NCBI GenBank assembly: GCA_019054805.1
Contig: JAHQIY010000007.1
Span: forward strand, 3,415,501-3,479,500
Source of the DNA: Brachionus manjavacas
Lineage: Eukaryota > Rotifera > Eurotatoria > Ploima > Brachionidae
Length of the DNA: 64,000 bases
Reading direction: 5' to 3'
A model generated the notes under the pieces. That model was given only the letters and a program-made list of their open reading frames with translations. It was not told the origin of the DNA and did not search any database. A program made the position numbers and the translations under genes. This document shows, piece by piece, positions 10,683-20,943 of the stretch (position 1 is the first letter of the stretch; every line of letters begins with the position of its first letter).

Positions 10683-12404
10683 ATGGCTACCGAGGAAAAC
10701 CTCAAAAATCAGGGAATAATAGGATCGAATGAGCAGTGCGAAACCCTTTATTTAGCTGAAGATGAAATTGAAAAATTCATGGAAAAGTATCTCAAAGAGA
10801 ATCCGGGCGCCGAAATCGAGACTAGGTACATAAGCCAGCCACCAGTGGAAATGACTCAGAACATACAAGTTCGCTGGCTGAGGCCCGAAACGCCAGAAAT
10901 ACCGCCCATTATCATAAAAGAAGTTGACACTTCCGAGCCAGAACTTCCTCCTTTGAGAATTGTAGAAAAGCCTAGACAAAAAGAGGAAACTAGCGAGCCT
11001 CTGATCATAAGGGAAAAACCACCATTTATAATCATTCCAGAGCCAAAGATTGCTTATGTACAAAACTTGACCAAAAAAGAGAGCAAAAAAGAGCTCAGCA
11101 GTGACGGAAGGCAAATTAAAATTGAGCATGTTCGCTCAGAAAGCCAGAATAGCTTTGATAACCACTCGGCCCAAGTAGAAACTCGGTACGAAATGGACGA
11201 ACAATTCAAACGGGACAAATTGTACTCGTTTGAAGAGCACGCGTCCTATGTCGACTATGAAGAGTATGACGAGCAACCAAGTCAAAGCTACCGGTCCAAG
11301 ATTCGAGAAGAAGATGAAAAAGAATTGAAATTGTACGAGGAAAAGCTCAAGCAAACCTTATATGAAGAGTACTTGCTTAGACTTGAGCGAGAGCGCCTGG
11401 AGCGGAAATTGTCAAGATCAGGTTTGTTGGAAGAGCGCATTAGAGAAAGAAGTGTGTCCCAAGAGCGAATGTCACTACTTTCCAATAAATTCAGCAACGC
11501 TCGCTATCATGACGATGAGCAGCGCTTGAGGAAAGTAAGAGAACAAGAAATGAGTCATCATTATGCTAAAGGACACCAGACAAAAAGTTTAAACTCACAA
11601 ATAACAGAGAATAGTTCTTTTGAGAATATAAAATTTTCTAAAATTACTGACCCCATAGAGCTCAAACGTTATAATGATATTTTGTATAATCCGACTACAT
11701 ATAGTCACGAGTACGCCACTGACATGAATCTGATCGAATCCACTAACATTAACCAAAAACTTAACCAAAACGAGCTGCATAGAGAATTTGATAACACTAG
11801 CAAAATTAATAAAGCCGATGGCAGTTTAGATGTAAGATTTAGTTAAATTTAAGCGCTCAATTTGTAATCATAGGGCCCATTAAAATTTTAACCTAAACCA
11901 TTTTGGATATATACTAACCTATTTTTTTTAATTATGTCTTTTTTTTTCAAAACCAAATGTCAAAATACTTTTTTTTCTATATTTTATTAAGATTAATGAA
12001 ATTGGTGTAGATAGTAGGACTCAATACAAAAAAGACTACCAGACATCAAGTTCAGCTAATGTGCCAAGAGTAATTTATTATTTATTTAATAAAATTTGGT
12101 TTGTATTTTTTTTCTAAAGCAAAATCTCCTTGATTACTCATCGAGTAATGATTTGGGAAAGATACCGCGAACCGATTCTCAGAAACGCTACATGGACGAT
12201 TTGAAAGCTTATGAGATGTATAATGAAGGCAAGAGTGTAATGAATAGAGCGTCTGATAACTCGTTGTATAAAAGTAATGACATGATATCTAAAAGTGGTA
12301 GCAACAATGGCATTAGAAGACACCGAATTACAACTATTAAGAAGTTTTATTCAAATGTTCCTAATCAAAATGATAAACTTATTTATGTAAACAGTTCTAA
12401 TTAA
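10683..12404 (+). CDS. unrecognised proline-rich, charged coiled-coil-like protein, three exons
   Basis: Exons 10683-11831, 11992-12069 and 12120-12404 are phase-0 joined, giving 503 residues. I do not recognise a named family. The N-terminal third has a spaced pattern of RWLRPETPEIPPIIIKEV, then LPPLRIVEKPR, then EPLIIREKPPFIIIPEPK. Short hydrophobic runs (PIIIKEV, LIIREK, FIIIPE) alternate with prolines about every 20 residues, a repeat style I recall from metazoan cytoskeletal or intermediate-filament-like proteins. The middle (about residues 190-300) is very rich in E, R, K, L and Y and looks helical/coiled-coil (LYEEKLKQTLYEEYLLRL). The C-terminal third is Asn/Ser-rich and likely disordered. 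There is no signal peptide or membrane segment, so an intracellular structural role is plausible but unproven. The codon mix is clearly protein-coding compared with flanking DNA. Confidence 0.75.
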
Positions 12405-12723
12405 AATTAGAAATTGTCTATTTAATTAATAGAATGTAAAAAATAAACTTTATTTGTCTTGATATTTTTAAATTCAAATTTTATTTATAAATTGACTTCC
12501 TCAAGGAAAAAATATTATTTCCCTTCAATCGATTTAGATCTGGACTAAGATGAAATTAAGGTAATCAATTTTTTTATTTAATAGCGTAACGCAAAATTCC
12601 CATGGGTTTACCAGAAAGTAAATTTGATTTGTTCCGCAATTTCCAAGAGAAGTTCATTTAAATTTGATGAAGATAGAAAAACTTTTTTATGTAAATTGAT
12701 AAATCAGTATTGAAAAATTTTTT
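12405..12723. other. intergenic spacer
   Basis: A 3' UTR-like AT-rich stretch with an AATAAA-type signal soon after the preceding stop. Nothing else is seen before the inverted repeat that starts at 12724. Confidence 0.5.
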
Positions 12724-12867
12724 ATTGTGTTACAGTTTGTACCACTTTAAAAAAACTGCAATAAGTATGCAAAGGGACTATGATGCACACTTTTTGTTGA
12801 TAAATTAAACGGTATCTGTACATTTTAAAGTATTGATTTAGGAAAAATAATTTTGCTTACATAGATC

Positions 12868-13068
12868 TTATAATAATAAAAGTTACGGTAAGAAAGCTTG
12901 TAGAGACGGCCTACTTGGAGGTCGCCTATGCTAGCACGTTACGCTATACAAGGCAAAATACAGAAATAGAAGAACTTATAAGTTTTTAGAGTCAATAGAC
13001 ATTATTTTTAAAACTAAGAATGAAATTTTTTATTAAATTAAAATCGTTATGTGGTTAATTATTCTAAA
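12868..13068 (-). mobile_element. 5'-truncated LINE tail, copy 2
   Basis: Reading on the minus strand, it begins at the last codons of the ORF (ACCACATAA near 13060), runs through a 3' UTR sharing AGAACTTATAAGTTTTTAG (plus-strand sense) with the 24.3 kb copy, and ends in the structured tail and (TTA)n at 12871-12880. Its 5' end directly abuts the tail of copy 3. Confidence 0.7.
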
Positions 13069-13077
13069 ATAATAATA

Positions 13078-13590
13078 AAAAAGAGCTAAAGCAAGCGAGC
13101 TTGCGGAGATGGCTTTCTCGGAAGCCATCTATGGTAGCTAATTGCGCAAAAATCGAGAGATAAATTAAGGAACTACAATAAAAGTTACAGAGACGAAACT
13201 GAGTTACAAGACGAATACGAGAGATTATACAGATTGATGAGTTAAGTAGATTTAAAGTAATTCAAAAAATTTGTCTTTATTAAGAAATAAATAAAAATAA
13301 ATTAAATAATGGTACAAAAGTATAAAAAACTAATAAGAGATGAGTAATTACATATATAGGTACAATTGATTAAGAAAAAAGAATTTATAGAGACATAACA
13401 GATATTAAATAAGATTATAAAGAACATTACAGGTAAAGAAAAAGATAAATTGAAAAAAAAAATTTACAGAAAATATAGTAACAAATTTAAATGTAGATAG
13501 GAAATTTCGGATAAAATGCGCAAGGCGTTCCACTCGTTGATGACTCTGTTGGTGAAGAAGTTAGCTCGCTGCTGACATCTGACATTATAT
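13078..13590 (-). mobile_element. 5'-truncated LINE, copy 3, with ORF C-terminus and three-way-junction tail
   Basis: The minus strand near 13585-13530 encodes RANFFTNRVINEWNAL, the same ORF2 C-terminal signature as the copy in PITHD1. Its structured tail spans 13139-13084: outer AGCTA/TAGCT, stem 1 AGATGGCTT (13107-13115) with AAGCCATCT (13122-13130), stem 2 GCAAGC (13091-13096) with GCTTGC (13099-13104), followed by a TTATT-rich tail. The frame decays after the signature. Confidence 0.75.
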
Positions 13591-14182
13591 GATTAAAAAT
13601 TAAAAAATTGTGTGACTATTAGTCTTAATAAAAAACAATTTAAACTAATAAATTTTATTCTAATTTTTATATTTTTTATGCTACATGTAGTTTGACACTT
13701 CAATTATTTTTTATTTATTAATCACAAATATAACAAAACGTCTCATTTGTATACTTTTTTACCTCAATTTTAGCCATTTTTTATTTTTTATTCTACATCT
13801 GTTATCTAGTTTTGTTCTAAAAGACTCAATCGAGTAAGCTCTCGGTGAAAACTTTAAAATCACATAATTTTCATTATCATTCAAATCAAAACATTTATCA
13901 TTAAAAATGACCGAAGTACACTGTTTTTGTTTTGAACAACTGCTTCTTCATTTAAATCATTGACACAAAAATTGAATTAAATCGATGTTTTGAGTGCATG
14001 GTTCTGAAAGACCAAATGAAAAATATGGTACAAAATTATAATTCATTTTTGTGATTGGACTTGTTAGTAGCGTGATCATTGAATGAATTCATGTGTGATA
14101 AGTATTGAACATATTTTCCTCAAAACCCTTCGCTTAATTTATTTTTAAAGCAAGTTCATAATTCTGAATTACATCGATGTTC

Positions 14183-14543
14183 TGCTTTATGTATTTTAAA
14201 AAAGTTTACGTTAAATATTGTGATTTTGCGTAAATTTACGAAAGTAAAAAATCGTGAATTTACCAGACTTTAAGTTAAATTAGGTAAATTTTAAACATTT
14301 TACGTAAATTGTCGTAAAAAAAATCTGCAAAAAATTTTAAGAGCTTTGGCGTCTTTTTTTCTAAAGTGGTTAAGGATCTTGATGCTTTATTTTTTAATAT
14401 TTTTTTTTTATTATTTTTTAAAATCTAAATTACAAATAAATCAAAACGAATAAATTAAATTTACATTTTAAAATCAATTAACTCAAAACTCAAATTTTTG
14501 TTTTACGACAATTTACGTAAACTGTTTTAAAATACAAAAAGCG
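14183..14543. repeat. foldback (MITE-like) palindromic element nested in the 12.7-14.7 kb element
   Basis: The left arm (GTATTTTAAAAAAGTTTACG) and the reverse complement of the right arm (GTATTTTAAAACAGTTTACG) match, and an inner pair sharing TTTACGTAAATTGTCGTAAA lies at about 14303-14323 and 14501-14520. It is a short non-coding inverted-repeat element. I could not assign a target duplication. Confidence 0.55.
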
Positions 14544-14695
14544 AAACCTCACTGTATGTTTCAATTCTGTGCCAAGTTAAAGATTAATCTACAAAAAAGT
14601 ATGTATTTTCTCAAATATTTGTTCACGAATTTTAAAGTCCCTTTGCCTACTTATTGCATACCAGTTAAAATAAATGGTACAAATTATAATACAAT

Positions 14696-15337
14696 ACATC
14701 ATTCTTGCAATGATAATATAAATGGGTGAACTTTTAACTAGCTATCAGCGTAATTAACTTTAGCATTTATTCTTTGGACATGGAACTCATTCTTCTTATT
14801 ATTTCTTATTAATTTTGAATATTCTGCTTCATAAGTTGGATCATTCAAATAGATATCATTCTACTAGTGATGAAATCGTCTACGATACATTACGTTACTT
14901 TTCTCCAGATTCTTTTTTATTTTGTATTTTAGTATAAAGAATGATCGTAAAGATGCATAAGCGACCATCTTTACCATAATACAGAAATTTTAAATTTTAG
15001 AACACAATGAAAAAACTTGAAAACTTTTTTCCAAAGCAAAACATCAAAGTTGTCAAAATTTTTGTTCTTAATCTTCAATTAAGTTTCTGTTAATTGTATC
15101 TGATGATAGATTTCTTCATATAGTCAAATTAAATAGTTTTCTGTTAAATTCGATTTATTTTCTATTTTTAATTTTTAGCTTTTATATTATAAACAAATTT
15201 TTTTATTTATTTAAATTATTGAATTATTCAGAATTTTTCCATACAAAATAAATAAAAAAATAAATAATAATATAATAAATGTTTTTTAAATAATTACATT
15301 TTAATTAAGTATTTTTTTACTCGTCACAATTGTGATT
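14696..15337. other. intergenic region upstream of the reeler gene
   Basis: AT-rich. A short ATG frame near 14780 (MELILLIIS) looks like a signal-peptide start but has no in-frame donor, so I do not join it to the reeler gene. Nothing else is supported. Confidence 0.4.
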
Positions 15338-16095
15338 ATGGTCACAAAACAGACGGATGCATATAGTTACATGGTTCCAGAAGATAGTTGCATCAATATA
15401 TATCCTGTTCATAATGCCACAAGACAATTAAGTAACCCCCCGATAGAAATCATAGTCAACAAAAATATCTATCATCCAAATGAGATAATTAAAGGTACGA
15501 TAAAATTTAATTAAAATCAAATTATTATATTTTAAAAAAAGTTTCATTGATTGGCATTGATAACTTCAAGTTTATGGGATTTGTGCTACAAGCTCGTATT
15601 TATCAAACTAAAACAATCGTCGGATCGTGGAATTTGGACAGACCTGGTCATGAATTTATCGGTATTCTGAAATGCTTTGGTGAAAATGTAATTTTAAATA
15701 AAATAAGGAAAAAAAAATAAAGCAATTTTATTAAGAACTCTTTGGTTCATGCTTGGCCAGAATTTTATAAGCAGAATAATTTTTTTACTAATGTCACTGC
15801 TTTATGGGTTGCTCCAAAAATAGATAATTTTCATATTGAGTTTGTGTAAAAAATATTTTCTTTATTATTGAAAGGTTTTCATTCATGATTAAAAATCTTT
15901 GAATTTAATTTAAGGGCTACGGTTGTGCACAAATACGATCGATTTTGGACAGGTATAAAATCAAAGAGACTATCTCCAAACAAAGTCTTGGTGCCAAATC
16001 GCAGTAATATTAACAATTTTGGAAGAATTTATGCAATTTTAAAATTTTATTTTGTGGTCAAAGCGCTTTTAAATAAATTAATAGAATATTGTTGA
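15338..16095 (+). CDS. reeler-domain protein, four exons, 5' end uncertain
   Basis: Exons 15338-15494, 15542-15687, 15736-15845 and 15915-16095 are phase-consistent, about 197 residues. The reeler (reelin N-terminal-like) fold is seen as SCINIYPVHN, then NKNIYHPNEIIK, then FKFMGFVLQAR, then LVHAW, LWVAPK, and the closing EFVATVVHKYDRFWTG. Such domains occur in secreted or extracellular animal proteins (ferric-chelate reductase relatives, insect defence-protein family, reelin). No DOMON or cytochrome b561 domain follows; instead a basic tail ends in a hydrophobic run (YAILKFYFVVKALL) and a stop. The ATG at 15338 gives no signal peptide, so a signal exon further upstream is likely missing from my model. 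It is convergent with the GPCR gene, 134 nt apart. Confidence 0.75.
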
Positions 16096-16229
16096 AAAAT
16101 TTTAAAAACAATTTTAAATTTATTTGGACATTTAATATAGAAAATAATTTTATTTTTAAATAAAAAATGTAATATACTATTAAAATAATTTCGACAATTG
16201 ATGTGACAAAAAAATGATCATTTTAATGC

Positions 16230-17528
16230 TCATTTTGAAGATGAAGCTCGTTTTGATTGACTTTCTTGGTAGTCTCCTGAAGAATTCTGCTTCGTAGATT
16301 TAAAATCAGACTTCAACGAAAATCTATTTTTAATCAACACTGTTCTTGGACCGAAAAAAAAATTAAAAATCAGATTGATCAGCTCGAACAGCTGATGTCT
16401 AAATTCACTAGCCATAAAACTATAGATAAATATGTTCACCGTACAATTCGAATTCATCAAAATAATACAAATGATTTTTATTAATTTTGCTTTAGATTTG
16501 TCATACTCGCACATCAACTGATCAATAGGTTTCTGAACTGAAAGATACACAACTATTGGCAATGTTAGACTTATGAACACAATGTTATTTGCCGCTAGCA
16601 TATAAGATACATTTCTGGCCTTGGATGACACGCTTGAGGTGAATGCAGTTGATGCTCGCTTAATTAAGTTGATGCTTTTCCGCGTTATGACTAGAGGGTC
16701 CGATTGACTGGCTGTAGAATTCGAAGATTTTGGTCTCACTTGGGGAAAGCTTAGCCGTCTGTCATCACTAAATCTAGTAGACTCTTGTGCTAAGGTTTGA
16801 GCTAAATTCTTGGTTGACCTCAAAATTCCATGGACTATAATCACGCTTGAAATTAGCATGATCGCGAATGGTATGAGTACATTGACGTACAGGTCCACTA
16901 GTACCCATATGCGATATTTGGCCGCATAGTCTGGAAAATGTTCAAGAGAACAATAGATTAGATTTACATCTTTATTTTTTATTTCTTTATCAATATTGTC
17001 ATAGCCACTTGGGTAGAAAAAAAAATGCATATTTAATAAAAATAAAGATGAAAATATGACAAGCATGACATGGAAAGCTTTACGCGGTGTGTTCCATTTT
17101 CGAGCTGTGCTGGCGTATTTTCCACGCACACTGAATATGACACCGACAACACGGTCCAGACTCACAGCGACACATGTCCAAGCGGAGAAGTGCGGCAAAA
17201 AATAAATCAGAAATGAGTACACTTTACAAAAAAGTATACTTTGAAGTTGTAAATCAATTCCTAAGTTGTGCACTAGGACAAAATTAACGCAAAATGTATA
17301 CAATGAGGCTAAGTCTATGATTGACAAACATGACAGGTAAAAAAAAGTAGATGATTTTCGAAGCTTTGGTCGAGTTAGAACTATGAATGTTATTGAATTT
17401 GAGATTGAACCAAATATAATCATAATCCAGGGATATATCAACAAAATTGTATCTGTCAACCTAGATATTAACTCTGCTTCTCTTATTGATGAACACTGGG
17501 AATTGTTTAAGCTTTTATTTGATTCCAT
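16230..17528 (-). CDS. rhodopsin-like (class A) G protein-coupled receptor, single exon
   Basis: A 432-residue plasma-membrane receptor with seven hydrophobic segments at roughly residues 28-52, 60-84, 100-125, 152-172, 208-234, 305-328 and 345-370. The N-terminus carries two N-glycosylation sequons (NKS, NNS). Family marks: GSISNSITFIVL in TM1, LSIIDLASLY in TM2, a Cys at the top of TM3 paired with a Cys in loop 2 (IYCSLEHF), DRV in place of DRY after TM3 (SLDRVVGV), and NIFIYSF in TM7 in place of NPxxY. The third cytoplasmic loop is long (about 70 residues) and Ser/Arg-rich. The overall style resembles invertebrate neuropeptide receptors of the FMRFamide/thyrotropin-releasing type, but the ligand cannot be predicted. 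It has no introns, unlike its neighbours, which suggests a retroposed or expanded receptor family. Confidence 0.85.
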   Translation of the reverse strand: MESNKSLNNSQCSSIREAELISRLTDTILLIYPWIMIIFGSISNSITFIVLTRPKLRKSSTFFYLSCLSIIDLASLYTFCVNFVLVHNLGIDLQLQSILFCKVYSFLIYFLPHFSAWTCVAVSLDRVVGVIFSVRGKYASTARKWNTPRKAFHVMLVIFSSLFLLNMHFFFYPSGYDNIDKEIKNKDVNLIYCSLEHFPDYAAKYRIWVLVDLYVNVLIPFAIMLISSVIIVHGILRSTKNLAQTLAQESTRFSDDRRLSFPQVRPKSSNSTASQSDPLVITRKSINLIKRASTAFTSSVSSKARNVSYMLAANNIVFISLTLPIVVYLSVQKPIDQLMCEYDKSKAKLIKIICIILMNSNCTVNIFIYSFMASEFRHQLFELINLIFNFFFGPRTVLIKNRFSLKSDFKSTKQNSSGDYQESQSKRASSSK

Positions 17529-20500
17529 TGTGCCAAAACCGATTGCTAGCAGTTTTTTAACATTTTAGTCTAAATTAGATGATTTTTTTCTATCTATGAG
17601 ATTTATAAAAAAATATTCAAAATTATATACTAAATTAGTATACTAAAGGCTTAACTGATTTTTATAAGTTAATTTTTGAAATCAGCCCGCTAGTCAAAAT
17701 TGATGTTAAATGTTGCGTAAAAATATTCGATTATCATCCCCAAAGACCAAATAGACCTAATTCCTGCTTGTTTTTTTTCATAATCTGATTAGGAAAATTT
17801 CAATCAACAATTATTTAAATTTTGGGACAAATTAGCGAAGTCATTATTAGACCCTAAAGCTAATGAGTTAAATATTTAAAGCTAAAATTAACTTTTAATA
17901 AATGAAACTTTTTTTATTTCATGCTCAGTTAAATTTTCTGACTAATTAAAATCCAAAATTCATCGAAAATTTTAGTTTTTGATAAACTTATAAGGACTAA
18001 ATTTGCCTTCATTTGATTTATTTATGTCATTTATTATAAGATTAAAATGTTAAACTAAAAGATTGATTAATTGCTATTGTAACTATGTAGGCTAGAGTGA
18101 AATTCAAAGTCAAATCAATGGCTCTAAAATTAACCATTAAAACCGGAAAATTTATTTTACAAAATTTTTTTTCGTTCGGCTTAGAACTAAGTTTAAAGAT
18201 TAAAAAAGTATTGAAAATGAAAAAAAAATTATTAAGCTTTTTTATTATTGCCTGTATTTATTTAATGCAAAATGGAAACTTGGTTATCTAGTTTTGTAAG
18301 GAAGATAAAATTAGAAAAATATGCAAGACATATTCTTAATATTATTTTAATTATAAAGTTCATTAATAAATTACAAAAATTTACCTTAAAAACAAAAATT
18401 TTGGTTTATTTGATAGACTTAATTAGCCTAAATAGAGGCATTTCTAATTAGGGAAATAGACTTTAGATTTTTAATCTCACCAAAGATCGAAAGAATTTAT
18501 AAGAGGTAAAAATAAAGAGGAAATATTATTGATAAATTGTGTTTTTCTTGAAAAATGTTTCAAAGACTCTTAATGAATTAAAACTTAGAAAAAAATAGAT
18601 CTCATCCGGATAATTTATTATTATTTTCATATCTTTAATATTTATGCCTAAAAATTGACAGCTTTTGAAAGCAATAAATCACAAGACATTTCGGTAAGAT
18701 TGTGTTATTTTTTTGAAATGAGAGTTTTTTTTTATTGGAATTTCAGAGCGTTTAAATTTTAAAATAAACCCGATAAAGAGTTTATATTTTGAATATAGTT
18801 TAAATAAATTATTTTTAGAAATATAAAAATTATAAACACCAAAGCCTACTTATTCATTTGCTTTATATTCCAAGAACAAAAATAAAATCATTACTGACTT
18901 TTTAAGAAAATACATAAATACCTAATTAAGAATATAGATCAAAGACATAAGACGGACTACAAAAAACTTTGAAATGTACCAAAGTGACCTGGCATTTCCT
19001 TATAATTCTTCTAGTTTTAAGCTAATTGCCTCAAATCAGCCTCTTAAAACTCAATTCAAGAGTAAAAATTTGAAAATTTAATTTTCAGCAAATTCATCAA
19101 AAGATTTTGATCTTAATTAGTTGAATAAATTTTTGAAAAATATGGGAAAAAACAAATCTAGAACTAACAGCATTCTAAAAATAAAATATATTTGAAGAAA
19201 TTTGTTCAAAATAGGCCCCCCGTAATTGGTATATAAATTTTTAATTTATCTTCATTAAATCGGTTAAATTTGAGCAAATAAATTATTAAAAATATTTGAT
19301 TATAAAATAAAAGAGACTGAATATGGCCAATTTTTAAATAGAACAGTCTAATATTATTTTAGATAATAGAAAGTTTTTAATTTTCAATTGTTCGGTTCAG
19401 AAACTGTTTAGTAAGCTTTATTTAGCATCATGTTCTTTTCAAAAAATTTTCAATTATTTGAATACCACTTTTTCAAAATTTTCTATCGAACTATTTGATA
19501 TTGAGCAGACAGACTGTTTGATTCTATAGACTTAATGAATTGTTCTTTTGAGTCTGATAGATTCTTTCCTGAAGTTATTTTTGATAAATTGGAACAAAAT
19601 TCTATAAACATTTATTTCATGAATTTATAAAAAAATACTAAAAAAATAATTTGTACCTTTAATTTTTTACAAGAGATGATTTTTAAATAAGCACCCATTT
19701 TTATTACTTATAAAAATAAAATTTAAAAAAAGAAGCGCACTTGACTTTGGTCCTTTCTGAATAATTTTAAATCTTAACTATAAATATTGACTATAAGTTC
19801 TTTTATGTTTTAAGAAATTGAACGCCTTTTGACTATTCCGCTTTAACAATTAACTCAACTTAATGTTTACTCAAAAAATATTTAGAGTTAATTCTTAGAT
19901 TCAAAGCTTATTTTCTCAGTTCCGATTCGAATTAAATCAATTCAATGCTTTTTTTTAAAGCTATTTATATTAAAATAAAAAAAAATGCGTAGTTAAAATT
20001 AAAAGATAAATTTTATTAAAAATAATGTCAGAAACTTTTCTAAAAAAAAATTAATATTCTCAATTTTTAATTAATTTATATTGAGATTTTTTGAATAAAA
20101 ATGTACATGTAAATGTAGACCAATTTTTGACGCGAAAATCTAAATAAATTGATCAAAAATGATTTACACATGTATGTTTATATATATTTATCTAAAAATT
20201 TTTTTAAAATCTAAACTGTCAAATAAATGATTTGATAAAATCCAACACAAACGATTTTAATATTTTATTTCAAAAACGTTTGTTAAATTGAAATTAAAAG
20301 AATTAAAAGATATTTTTTCTCTTTTTTTCAAATCTAAAATTTTAATATTTGATAATGAAAATTTGTTAAAAATAAAGTACAATAATTTATTTTGTACAAA
20401 ATTAAATTAAAAAAGTTGTCGAATTTCTTTTCTTTAGAAATCCAAATACAAAGTTTTCAATGAGCGCGTCAAAACAGATGATCTTTAATAATTGATAGCC

Positions 20501-20877
20501 TTTTTTTTCTTTCCTTCAAACTTGTTCGTTTAATATTCATTTTGATTTTGTACCTTTTTTCGATATTTCCAATGACTAATCTCTAATCATCCACTCACCT
20601 AAATATAAATTTAGATAAACTTTTGAAAAATTTATTCCTTTTGTAAAGCAAAATTTTCAAAAACTTTGATACTCTTTAGATAATTTCTCCGATCAATCTT
20701 CTTTCCTCTAAACATTACTTTCATTCAATAGGTATTTAGTCTGTCTTTCTATGATTGATTTGTAACTTAACAATATTAGGCTAATATTTGTTGCCCCTTT
20801 TAAGAACTTTCATATGCTAATTGATATATTTACTAATGATTTTTACTAAGAAAAAATAATCTCTTATCCAGAAATGA

Positions 20878-20943
20878 AAATAAACTTTCAATTTGGTTTA
20901 TCATAAACCAAATTGAAAGTTTATTTACGGAATAGTATTCCGT
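20878..20943. repeat. perfect 23-bp stem hairpin followed by a second perfect hairpin
   Basis: Arms 20878-20900 and 20904-20926 are exact reverse complements with a 3-nt loop (TCA). Immediately after, ACGGAAT (20927-20933) and ATTCCGT (20937-20943) pair across AGT. No protein frame is present. It could be a small RNA precursor, a palindromic transposon end or a cruciform site; a 23-bp triloop stem is not a typical microRNA precursor. Confidence 0.7.

Larger units (their letters stand above)
12724..14695. mobile_element. DNA-transposon-like element with about 60-bp terminal inverted repeats, containing nested insertions
   Basis: The left end (12724-12782) and the reverse complement of the right end (14695-14637) share long, nearly aligned segments, including TTTGTACCA, then GCAATAAGTA, then GCAAAGGGACT. 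Between them lie two LINE tails (minus) and a palindromic element. No transposase-like frame survives, and I could not identify a clear target duplication, so the superfamily is open. Confidence 0.6.

Noticed and set aside
11136-11780. Minus-strand frames opposite the proline-rich gene
   Set aside because: Shadows of the coding strand; the plus strand has phase-consistent exons and better residue composition.
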